Shown one piece after another: positions 1 through 5,049 of a DNA stretch of 5,049 bases. The notes beneath the pieces were generated by a model. The model saw only the letters and a list, made by a program, of their open reading frames with translations. It searched no databases and was not told the origin of the DNA. Every line of letters begins with the position of its first letter. Position 1 is the stretch's first letter. The stretch is from assembly GCA_900290385.1 (NCBI GenBank), contig OMSV01000034.1:1-5049 (forward strand), in the 5' to 3' direction. Origin of the DNA: Syntrophobacter sp. SbD2. Its GTDB lineage: Bacteria; Desulfobacterota; Syntrophobacteria; Syntrophobacterales; Syntrophobacteraceae. Both the position numbers and the translations under genes were made by a program.

Positions 1-1187
1 TAAGTTTCGCTCGCGGCGTTCCGCTCGCCGGTCTGCCGCCGATCCGGAAAGACGAAGCGGCGGACAAGGGGACTCGCATCGGCCTTTACGGGTTTCTCGA
101 CCGCGTCCGCGCAGGATCGCCGGCATACCGGATCGAAATGCTTCTGGTCCATGAGGCTAACCCGTTGTATAGCATGCCGCAAAACAAGCTCTTCAATGAA
201 GCACTGAAAAAAGTGCCGACGCTGGTTTCGTTCTCCTCTTTTATGGACGAGACAGCGGCCCAGGCCGATCTTATACTGCCGAACCACACCTCTTTCGAAC
301 GCTTCGATGACGTAGTGGGTATTCCATGGGCGCCTTTTTCGTACTACGCTCTCAGCACGCCCATACTGAAGCCGCTGCTGAATACCAGGCACACAGGGGA
401 GGTGCTTCTGGCGCTGGCGGGCGGTATTGGAGGTTCAGTGGGCCCTTCCATGCCGTGGAAGAGCTATGAAGAATACCTCAAATTCAGGATTGAGGGCCTT
501 GCCCAATCTCGGAAAGGAGCGGTCGCCGATAAGCCGGATGTCCCAATCATGAAGCTTTCTGCCGCTGAATCCATTCAGCCGAATTTCACCGATGGCGCAC
601 AGCTTTGGAAAAAGCTCAAAGCCGGTTATTGCTGGTATGACTCGCCGGCCGCAATTGCCGGTTTCCAGACCGTTTCGGGCAAACTGGAGCTTGCCTGCCA
701 GTCAATCGGGATCAAGGGCGCCGCCGTGTCCGATGATAAGCTTTATCTGCCTCATTTTAAACTTCTAAACCTATCCGGAGATGAGAGCGAGTTCCCGCTG
801 CTGCTGGTTACCTACAAGCCTTCGTTTACCGCCGGCGGCTATCTGCCGAACCCGCCTTTCATGAACAAGCTGATTCCCAATTCAGTTCTCAAGGGTGCGG
901 ATGTGTTCATCGAATTGCATCCCGATACGGCTGCCAAACTCGGGTTTTCGCAAGGCCAGCTTGTTTCCCTGCAAACGACTCAGGGGGAAGCGACAGTGCG
1001 GGTAAATGTTTCTGCGGCGGCTCGCCCCGGGGTCGTTTACCTTTCCGTGGGGCTGGGGCACAACGCCTACGACGACTACGTTCAAAACAAGGGTGTAAAT
1101 GCGAACAGTTTGATGGAAGTTCAACTGGATCCTGTGGGCGGTATTGGGACTGTGTGGGCTTGCCGCGCTCAACTGCGTCGCGTGTAA
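1..1187 (+). CDS. qrcB: Molybdopterin-oxidoreductase-like subunit, probable QrcB of menaquinone reductase (C-terminal part, 5' truncated)
   Basis: The reading frame is already open at the left edge (first full codon at base 3, Ser-Phe-Ala-Arg) and ends at TAA 1185-1187. About 394 residues are visible, probably a little over half of the protein. The visible part has the dinucleotide-binding fold of the DMSO-reductase/formate-dehydrogenase superfamily: an EANPLYSMPQ segment near 150-180, an ADLILPNHTSFERFDD segment near 264-312, and from about base 792 the C-terminal molybdopterin-dinucleotide-binding beta domain, ending in a KGVNANSLM motif. The N-terminal half, which would show a Tat signal, an FeS site and the metal-ligand position, lies outside the window. 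It is therefore unknown whether this subunit binds Mo/W or is catalytically silent, as reported for Qrc and alternative complex III relatives. In Qrc it links the cytochrome QrcA to QrcC on the periplasmic side. The Qrc assignment comes from gene order. A polysulfide or other anion reductase catalytic subunit is the main alternative. Confidence 0.75.
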   Translation, partial: SFARGVPLAGLPPIRKDEAADKGTRIGLYGFLDRVRAGSPAYRIEMLLVHEANPLYSMPQNKLFNEALKKVPTLVSFSSFMDETAAQADLILPNHTSFERFDDVVGIPWAPFSYYALSTPILKPLLNTRHTGEVLLALAGGIGGSVGPSMPWKSYEEYLKFRIEGLAQSRKGAVADKPDVPIMKLSAAESIQPNFTDGAQLWKKLKAGYCWYDSPAAIAGFQTVSGKLELACQSIGIKGAAVSDDKLYLPHFKLLNLSGDESEFPLLLVTYKPSFTAGGYLPNPPFMNKLIPNSVLKGADVFIELHPDTAAKLGFSQGQLVSLQTTQGEATVRVNVSAAARPGVVYLSVGLGHNAYDDYVQNKGVNANSLMEVQLDPVGGIGTVWACRAQLRRV

Positions 1188-1192
1188 GGGGG
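1186..1192 (+). promoter_or_regulatory. Ribosome binding site of qrcC-like gene, overlapping the upstream stop codon
   Basis: The purine run AAGGGGG overlaps the last two bases of the upstream TAA and lies 6 nt before the GTG at 1199. It supports GTG as the start: no ATG is available before codon 15, which already lies at the edge of the first cluster motif. The overlap with the preceding stop suggests translational coupling of the two subunits. Confidence 0.7.
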
Positions 1193-1198
1193 TAATCA

Positions 1199-1969
1199 GT
1201 GAGTGAAAAAGAACATGCCGAAGGCGGTGTTCGTTTTGGGATGGTGATCGACCTGGACAGGTGCACGGGCTGCGGCGCATGCAGCGTTGCATGCCAGGCC
1301 GAAAACAATATTTCTTTCAGGCCGGACGAATCTAACAAACTGCGTTCCATAACCTGGATGTCAATATCCCAATTAAACAACGGCGGGAATTACCCTGATT
1401 ACAAATATGCCTTCCTGCCTCGTCCGTGCATGCATTGCGACTCGCCTCACCACGCACCCTGCACCTTTGTCTGCCCTGTCAATGCGACAACACGGGACGA
1501 GAACAACGGGATCGTTACGCACATTTATCCACGCTGCATCGGATGGAGGTACTGCATAGTAGCTTGCCCGTATCATTCCAGGGCTTTCAACTGGTGGGAC
1601 CCCAAATGGCCCGAGCCTATGGAAAGCATGCTGAGTCCGGAGGTGAGCACCCGGATGCGAGGTGTAGTGGAGAAATGCACATTCTGCCATCATAGGCTTC
1701 TTAAGGCTCGATCGAAGGCCTACAAGGACGGGACCGATCCCGACAAGGCGACATACACCACCGCCTGCGCTGATGCCTGCCCCGCGAGGGCCATAACTTA
1801 CGGCAACCTGAGGGACCCGCACTCTGATGTGGCCAGGCTGTCAAAGGACCCGAACGCGTTTCGAATTATTGAAAAACTTCATACCGAGCCAAAGGTTTTC
1901 TACATCAGCACGCAGGACTGGATAAGGAATCTTTCCGATAAACAGGATAGAAAATCAGCGCAAATCTGA
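1199..1969 (+). CDS. qrcC: Four-cluster ferredoxin-like electron-transfer subunit, probable QrcC
   Basis: This is a complete 256-residue protein with a GTG start, and it carries the electron wire between the molybdopterin-type subunit and the membrane subunit. Four cysteine groups are visible. Group I is C22-x2-C25-x2-C28-x3-C32. Group II is C77-x2-C80-x7-C88-x3-C92-Pro. Group III is C113-x2-W116-x2-C119-x3-C123-Pro. Group IV is C160-x2-C163 with C190-x3-C194-Pro. This is the layout of the NarH/DmsB/PsrB/QrcC family. A Trp at the second position of group III, as in nitrate reductase NarH, predicts one [3Fe-4S] and three [4Fe-4S] clusters. Group II is wider than the usual x4. There is no signal peptide, as expected if the subunit is carried out on the Tat signal of its partner. 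It lies 11 nt after the qrcB-like stop and 25 nt before the qrcD-like start, so it is almost certainly in the same operon. The family assignment is secure; the Qrc identity is inferred from context. Confidence 0.85.
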   Translation: MSEKEHAEGGVRFGMVIDLDRCTGCGACSVACQAENNISFRPDESNKLRSITWMSISQLNNGGNYPDYKYAFLPRPCMHCDSPHHAPCTFVCPVNATTRDENNGIVTHIYPRCIGWRYCIVACPYHSRAFNWWDPKWPEPMESMLSPEVSTRMRGVVEKCTFCHHRLLKARSKAYKDGTDPDKATYTTACADACPARAITYGNLRDPHSDVARLSKDPNAFRIIEKLHTEPKVFYISTQDWIRNLSDKQDRKSAQI

Positions 1970-1982
1970 TTTCATTGGCTAC

Positions 1983-1988
1983 GAGGGG
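1983..1988 (+). promoter_or_regulatory. Ribosome binding site of qrcD-like gene
   Basis: GAGGGG lies 6 nt upstream of the ATG at 1995 in the 25-nt gap after the iron-sulfur subunit. It fixes the start of the membrane subunit. Confidence 0.65.
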
Positions 1989-1994
1989 TAGAGA

Positions 1995-3239
1995 ATGGAT
2001 AGAGCACTGATTCCAGAAGGATTGAAGCGTTGCCCGCTTCCGATTTTCGGGCTCTGGACACTGCTTCTGGTTGTAGTGATCGGCTGGGGCATACTGGCTG
2101 GAGGCGTGGTGCTTCTAAAGGCCATGAATGTTACCGGACTAAATGACTATTTCGGCTTCGGGGCTTACATTACAGCAGACCTAGCCATTATCGCGCTCGG
2201 CGCCGGGGCTTTCTTTTCCGGCTTTCTCTACTACGGACTGTCCCGTTTCTTTCCTGCGCTCAAGGAACTCGGGAAAATAATAAATCTTGCGGTTGTCGTG
2301 GGTTTCGTATGCTACACGGGGGCGTTGGCGATCCTTCTGCTCGAAATAGGGCAGCCGTTGAGGGGCTGGTTCGGATACTGGCACGCAAATGTCCACTCAA
2401 TGCTGACCGAAGTTATATTCTGCATCAGTTGTTATGCTATTGTCCTGATCATCGAATATGTTCCGCTAATTATCGAGAACCGAAAGCTCGGCGAAGTGAA
2501 GTCGCTCGGAGTGTTCGGGCACAGCATGCACGACCTGATGGCCATATTCGCTCTCACCGGCACCTTCCTGAGCTTTTTCCACCAGGGATCTCTGGGCGGC
2601 GTCGCCGGCGTCCTGTTCTCCAGGCCCTATGTGTACAGAACCGGACTTTTTATCTGGCCCTGGACATTCTTTCTTTTCATTCTCTCGGCAACAGCTTCCG
2701 GACCGGCTTTCACCGCCCTTATCTGCCGGAGCATCGAAAAAATCTCGAAGAAGAAACTGGTGGACAGGAGCGTCTATGAGCTGATCGGCAAGATCGAAGG
2801 CGTGCTGCTGGGCGTCTACATGGTGCTGAAGATTGCTGATACTGCTTATTGGGGTTTTGTTCAGTCACCCCGATTCGGTTTGACCCTGGGGGATTTTTAC
2901 TGGGGCCCATACGGAATCTGGCTGCTGATAGCCGAGATTGGCGTCTGCGGCGGTCTTCCCGCCCTGATCCTGCTTTCGCCCGCAGGCAGAAGCAGCAATC
3001 GGCTGCTTTTCGGCGCCTTTTTACTCGACATTATCGGCGTGTCGATCAATCGCTTCGTAATGACTATCCCGGCCATTGCAGCTCCCGTGATGCCCTTCGA
3101 CAAATGGCAAGTCTATGTTCCGACTCTCTATGAAATTGCGCCAATCCTTGCGATGCTTGCCTATTGCGTGATGATAATTTCGCTCTCATACAGGTATCTG
3201 CCCCTGTTCCCCCGGGAAAAGGAACTTAACCGCGTCTAG
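1995..3239 (+). CDS. qrcD: NrfD/PsrC-family integral membrane quinone-interacting subunit, probable QrcD
   Basis: This is a complete 414-residue, strongly hydrophobic protein with about ten predicted membrane helices, roughly at residues 18-42, 57-80, 95-117, 134-157, 177-195, 212-240, 260-283, 305-328, 337-357 and 378-400. The length and ten-helix plan match the larger NrfD-family subunits (QrcD, ActC, HybB) rather than the eight-helix PsrC type. Polar residues inside or at the ends of helices include D62, E139, H176, D180 and H196. H196 sits in an FFHQGSLGG segment resembling the conserved HQSSLG region of HybB-type proteins, and these residues are candidates for quinone or proton handling. 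In Qrc this subunit reduces menaquinone with electrons from the FeS subunit, and the complex has been reported to be electrogenic. The protein carries no haem or FeS motif, as is typical. It is the last gene of the operon and is followed by terminator-like structures. NrfD family membership is near certain; QrcD specifically is inferred from gene order and size. Confidence 0.83.
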   Translation: MDRALIPEGLKRCPLPIFGLWTLLLVVVIGWGILAGGVVLLKAMNVTGLNDYFGFGAYITADLAIIALGAGAFFSGFLYYGLSRFFPALKELGKIINLAVVVGFVCYTGALAILLLEIGQPLRGWFGYWHANVHSMLTEVIFCISCYAIVLIIEYVPLIIENRKLGEVKSLGVFGHSMHDLMAIFALTGTFLSFFHQGSLGGVAGVLFSRPYVYRTGLFIWPWTFFLFILSATASGPAFTALICRSIEKISKKKLVDRSVYELIGKIEGVLLGVYMVLKIADTAYWGFVQSPRFGLTLGDFYWGPYGIWLLIAEIGVCGGLPALILLSPAGRSSNRLLFGAFLLDIIGVSINRFVMTIPAIAAPVMPFDKWQVYVPTLYEIAPILAMLAYCVMIISLSYRYLPLFPREKELNRV

Positions 3240-3279
3240 AGTGCAGCGTCAACTAGGTTCCGATAGCCAGGCCCTACCG

Positions 3280-3328
3280 CCCCTCATGCCGGCGAAAGCC
3301 GGTACAGGTAACGTCTATAGGGGTTTTT
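3280..3328 (+). terminator. Candidate terminator of the qrc-like operon (outer stem CCCCT/AGGGG, then T5)
   Basis: CCCCT (3280-3284) can pair with AGGGG (3319-3323), and the second arm is followed directly by TTTTT (3324-3328). The loop between the arms contains the GAAA-capped hairpin at 3287-3304. The structure begins 41 bases after the stop of the membrane subunit. The outer stem is only five pairs long and closes a long loop, so its strength is uncertain. Confidence 0.4.
3287..3304. repeat. REP-like hairpin with GAAA loop
   Basis: CCGGC (3289-3293) and GCCGG (3298-3302) form a perfect five-pair stem around a GAAA loop, extended by one G-U pair and one T-A pair. The surrounding text (CATGCCGG, then GCCGG and CAGG) resembles the small palindromic intergenic repeats with a CGAAAG centre scattered through many proteobacterial genomes. 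There is only one copy in this window, so calling it a repeat is inference. Confidence 0.45.
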
Positions 3329-3334
3329 CGCCCT

Positions 3335-3364
3335 GATGTGGGGATTCCAATCCTTTTTCACATC
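3335..3364. terminator. Second hairpin: inverted repeat GATGTG...CACATC enclosing GGAT/ATCC and T5
   Basis: GATGTG (3335-3340) is matched perfectly by CACATC (3359-3364). Inside, GGAT (3342-3345) pairs with ATCC (3350-3353) across a four-base loop and is followed by TTTTT (3354-3358). It could be a backup terminator for the upstream operon, or an operator-like dyad ahead of the next gene. The inner stem is short. Confidence 0.3.
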
Positions 3365-3382
3365 ACCCTCCCTCGTGCCGGG

Positions 3383-3411
3383 TTCACGATATTCATGTCC
3401 ATGCTTATCTT
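3383..3411 (+). promoter_or_regulatory. Weak sigma70-like promoter candidate for the small membrane protein gene
   Basis: TTCACG (3383-3388, four of six matches to TTGACA) is separated by 17 bases from TATCTT (3406-3411, four of six matches to TATAAT). The position, 65 bases before the preferred ATG and after the terminator-like structures, is suitable. The match is only moderate and could be chance. Confidence 0.22.
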
Positions 3412-3459
3412 AGGGTAGCGTCCGTCGATCCTGAACGATATGGCGGAATCCTTCTTTAG

Positions 3460-3466
3460 TGGGGAA
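3460..3466 (+). promoter_or_regulatory. Possible ribosome binding site favouring the ATG at 3476
   Basis: The purine-rich TGGGGAA ends 9 nt before ATG 3476. No comparable purine run precedes the upstream in-frame ATG at 3440, which is why the shorter form of the following gene is preferred. The match to the GGAGG core is imperfect. Confidence 0.35.
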
Positions 3467-3475
3467 CATTTAGAA

Positions 3476-3946
3476 ATGTGGTTCCGGCGCTCAGCGAGAA
3501 GAAAAAATGAAGAGCACGAATCCGAGGCGGCCAAACGCGGGGCAGATCGCGAACCTGCGATAGATAAGGGCATCCATTACCTCTTCATGATCATCGGGAT
3601 CCAGGTCTTGTTCGTTTTTGGGATCATGGGGGTAATCATGTTTATTGGTAAGGTTATCTCGACGCCCGGATGGGTCTTTCTGATCATGTTTGTGCTATTT
3701 GCGGCAAGCATGATCTATATATACAGGAAAGCAAAAAAGCAGATCAAAAGAGTAAGCGAATCGTTTAGCAAAGCGGACAAGAACTACGAAATCAACATAA
3801 TGGGTGGAATGCTCACTATGAGGATAGAACAGAACCCGAACGCTCCGAAGCTTCTTGAGGCCGCATTTTCAGCGTCCGCCGAACCCGTCATCGATGCAGA
3901 AACGACAGAGGCTGCCCCCGCTCGGAAGCGTGCTCATCTGTTTTGA
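3476..3946 (+). CDS. Hypothetical two-helix membrane protein
   Basis: I do not recognise a family. From ATG 3476 the protein has 156 residues; an in-frame ATG at 3440 would add 12 polar residues (168 in all) but has no visible ribosome binding site. The N-terminal 32 residues are highly charged ([11 protein letters not shown]). A hydrophobic helix follows at about 34-58, then a short Ser-Thr-Pro-Gly turn, a second helix at about 65-83, and a Lys/Arg-rich stretch (RKAKKQIKR) at 84-92. The positive-inside rule suggests a helical hairpin with both ends in the cytoplasm. Residues about 104-118 ([15 protein letters not shown]) look like a small beta hairpin, and the last 25 or so residues are probably disordered. 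There is no cysteine, haem site or enzyme motif. It is separated from the upstream operon by 236 bases with terminator-like hairpins, so it is probably transcribed independently. Its last 59 bases overlap the convergent nadB gene. It is judged a real gene because of its length, its coherent membrane topology, and its position beyond the end of nadB. Confidence 0.65.
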   Translation: MWFRRSARRKNEEHESEAAKRGADREPAIDKGIHYLFMIIGIQVLFVFGIMGVIMFIGKVISTPGWVFLIMFVLFAASMIYIYRKAKKQIKRVSESFSKADKNYEINIMGGMLTMRIEQNPNAPKLLEAAFSASAEPVIDAETTEAAPARKRAHLF

Positions 3947-5049
3947 ACCGCACCGATGAGAGGAACTCTTCCGCCGGATTTTTGCTTACGACTGTGTCTT
4001 TCAGCCAGTTGTAATCGTCTTTTTCTGGATGATCCACATTGAAGTGCAGCCCCCGGCTCTCCTTTCTCTGAACGGCGCACCGGATAATAAGTTCAGCCAC
4101 CAGAGCAAGCCCCTGAAGTTCTACCAGGTCGCTGTTGAGCGGAATTTTCGGCATATGCTCCTTTAATTCCATCCTTATCTGACGGATGTGGGTCAGGGCC
4201 AGGGCAAGCCGCTTGTCCGTCCTCACAATACCGACGTAGTTCCACATCAGGCGCCTGATGACATCCCAGTTATGCGCTATCATGACCATCTCATTGTTTG
4301 AGAAATTCTGATTGGCGATTTTTATGGGGCTGTCAGGCACGTCGGGAAGAGTGCGGCTTCGCCACGAATGGATTTGTTCTGAACACTCTGCGGCCGCAAC
4401 GTGCGCGAAAACCATGGCTTCCAGCAGCGAATTACTGGCCAGGCGGTTTGCCCCGTGCAACCCGGTACAGGCGCACTCGCCAAGAGCATAGAGGTTCCGG
4501 ATCGTTGTACGTCCCGAAGAGTTAGTGACGATCCCACCACACATGTAATGGGCGGCGGGAACGACCGGAATAGGGTCTTTGGTGATATCGATGCCCAGTG
4601 ACAGACATCTCCGGTAGATGTTCGGGAAACGCTCTTTGAGGAAATCGCCGTCCCTGTGGCTGATGTCCAGGAAAACGCAGTCATCTCCTGTCGTCTTCAT
4701 TTCCGTGTCTATCGCGCGGGCCACAATATCGCGAAACGCAAGGTCCTTGAGCACATGATATTTCTCCATGAAGACCCGCCCGCGGCGGTCGATCAGTCTG
4801 CCTCCCTCGCCGCGGACCGCTTCGGAGATCAGGAAGTTTTTGGCCGCCGGATGATACAGGCAGGTAGGGTGAAACTGAACGAATTCCAGGTTTGCCAGTT
4901 TTGCGCCTGCCCGGTACGCTATGGCGAGCCCGTCCCCGGTTGCTACGTCGGGATTGCTCGTATAAAGATAGACTTTCCCGGCCCCCCCGGTGCACAGCAA
5001 CACAGCACTTGCCACGAAGGCATGAATCTGTTCTGCGGCTATATCAAGG
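3888..5049 (-). CDS. nadB: L-aspartate oxidase NadB (C-terminal part, 5' end beyond the window)
   Basis: This FAD-dependent cytoplasmic enzyme oxidises L-aspartate to iminoaspartate, the first step of de novo NAD synthesis, which NadA then condenses into quinolinate. Reading from the right edge, about 386 residues are visible up to the TGA at 3888-3890. The family is usually about 530 residues, so the N-terminal Rossmann FAD motif lies outside. The GTG at 5013-5015 is internal: the frame stays open to the edge (Leu-Asp-Ile-Ala-Ala). Family landmarks in order are [17 protein letters not shown], the FHPTCLYHP segment (His at 4869-4871), EAVRGEGG with the presumed catalytic Arg at 4812-4814, PAAHYMCGG (His at 4548-4550), and [16 protein letters not shown] (Arg at 4443-4445). 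A helical C-terminal domain follows, with an [12 protein letters not shown] motif. These residues match the substrate and catalytic positions known in E. coli NadB, and the SRGLH motif together with HYxCGG separates it from SdhA/FrdA. In anaerobes fumarate is the usual electron acceptor. The gene converges on its neighbour and is not part of the qrc-like operon. Confidence 0.95.
   Translation of the reverse strand, partial: LDIAAEQIHAFVASAVLLCTGGAGKVYLYTSNPDVATGDGLAIAYRAGAKLANLEFVQFHPTCLYHPAAKNFLISEAVRGEGGRLIDRRGRVFMEKYHVLKDLAFRDIVARAIDTEMKTTGDDCVFLDISHRDGDFLKERFPNIYRRCLSLGIDITKDPIPVVPAAHYMCGGIVTNSSGRTTIRNLYALGECACTGLHGANRLASNSLLEAMVFAHVAAAECSEQIHSWRSRTLPDVPDSPIKIANQNFSNNEMVMIAHNWDVIRRLMWNYVGIVRTDKRLALALTHIRQIRMELKEHMPKIPLNSDLVELQGLALVAELIIRCAVQRKESRGLHFNVDHPEKDDYNWLKDTVVSKNPAEEFLSSVRFKTDEHASERGQPLSFLHR

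Noticed and set aside
882..1380. Two overlapping minus-strand open frames opposite the qrcB/qrcC junction
   Set aside because: They lie antisense to two well-supported genes, are rich in Arg, Pro, Ser and His as expected for shadow frames in moderately GC-rich DNA, and show no recognisable motif.
1373..1822. Minus-strand open frame of 149 codons opposite the iron-sulfur subunit
   Set aside because: The plus-strand frame carries all the cysteine cluster motifs; the antisense frame has no domain and no initiation signal.
2309..2779. Plus-strand frame of 156 codons inside the qrcD-like gene
   Set aside because: It is out of frame with the hydrophobic NrfD-type protein and encodes an Arg/His-rich shadow without family resemblance.
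3240..3475. tRNA, small RNA, CRISPR repeat or insertion-sequence remnant in the only sizeable intergenic stretch
   Set aside because: I see no cloverleaf, no repeated units with spacers, no transposase fragment and no terminal inverted repeats with target duplications; only the hairpins described in the features are visible.
3358..3573. Minus-strand open frame of 71 codons across the intergenic region
   Set aside because: Its N-terminal half is antisense to the small membrane protein gene, its composition is not protein-like, it has no convincing ribosome binding site, and it ends in the dyad at 3335-3364. I could not connect its C-terminal part to a known domain.
4322..4995. Additional minus-strand frames inside nadB
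   Set aside because: They are shifted copies of the nadB coding DNA; the true frame carries all L-aspartate oxidase motifs without interruption, so there is no sign of a frameshift.
3888..5049. Functional partnership between NadB and the neighbouring quinone-reductase-like operon (NadB passing electrons to the quinone pool)
   Set aside because: The genes are convergent, separated by another gene and by terminator-like structures. Proximity alone does not support an electron-transfer link, and NadB is a soluble enzyme that normally uses fumarate or oxygen.

Overview
The window looks like an ordinary chromosomal segment of an anaerobic bacterium, most likely a sulfate reducer or syntroph of the Desulfobacterota (the old Deltaproteobacteria). 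This rests mainly on gene content: a molybdopterin-oxidoreductase-like subunit, a four-cluster ferredoxin-like subunit and a ten-helix NrfD-type membrane subunit, in that order. That layout and the subunit sizes fit the menaquinone reductase complex Qrc (QrcB-QrcC-QrcD). Base composition is moderate and even across the genes, and I see no mobile element, tRNA, rRNA or CRISPR array.

Layout: positions 1-3239 hold three tightly spaced plus-strand genes. First is the C-terminal part of a qrcB-like gene, cut by the left window edge. After an 11-nt gap comes a complete qrcC-like iron-sulfur subunit with a GTG start, and after a 25-nt gap a complete qrcD-like membrane subunit. Positions 3240-3475 have no convincing gene. 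They hold a REP-like hairpin, two T-tract terminator candidates and a weak promoter candidate. A plus-strand gene for a small, unrecognised two-helix membrane protein follows (about 3476-3946). Its last 59 bases overlap, tail to tail, the 3' end of nadB (L-aspartate oxidase), which is on the minus strand and runs off the right window edge.

How the genes work together: in Qrc, a multihaem cytochrome (QrcA, expected just left of the window) takes electrons from periplasmic hydrogenases or formate dehydrogenases via cytochrome c3. Electrons pass through QrcB and the QrcC clusters to menaquinone in QrcD. This role is known for the family and inferred here. NadB makes iminoaspartate for NAD synthesis. 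It converges on the operon and has no transcriptional link to it. The small membrane protein is a separate unit of unknown function.

I did not find a clearly new system. The points most worth a second look are the cysteine pattern of the iron-sulfur subunit (a Trp in place of one cluster ligand and a widened second motif), the unknown membrane protein, and its coding overlap with nadB.
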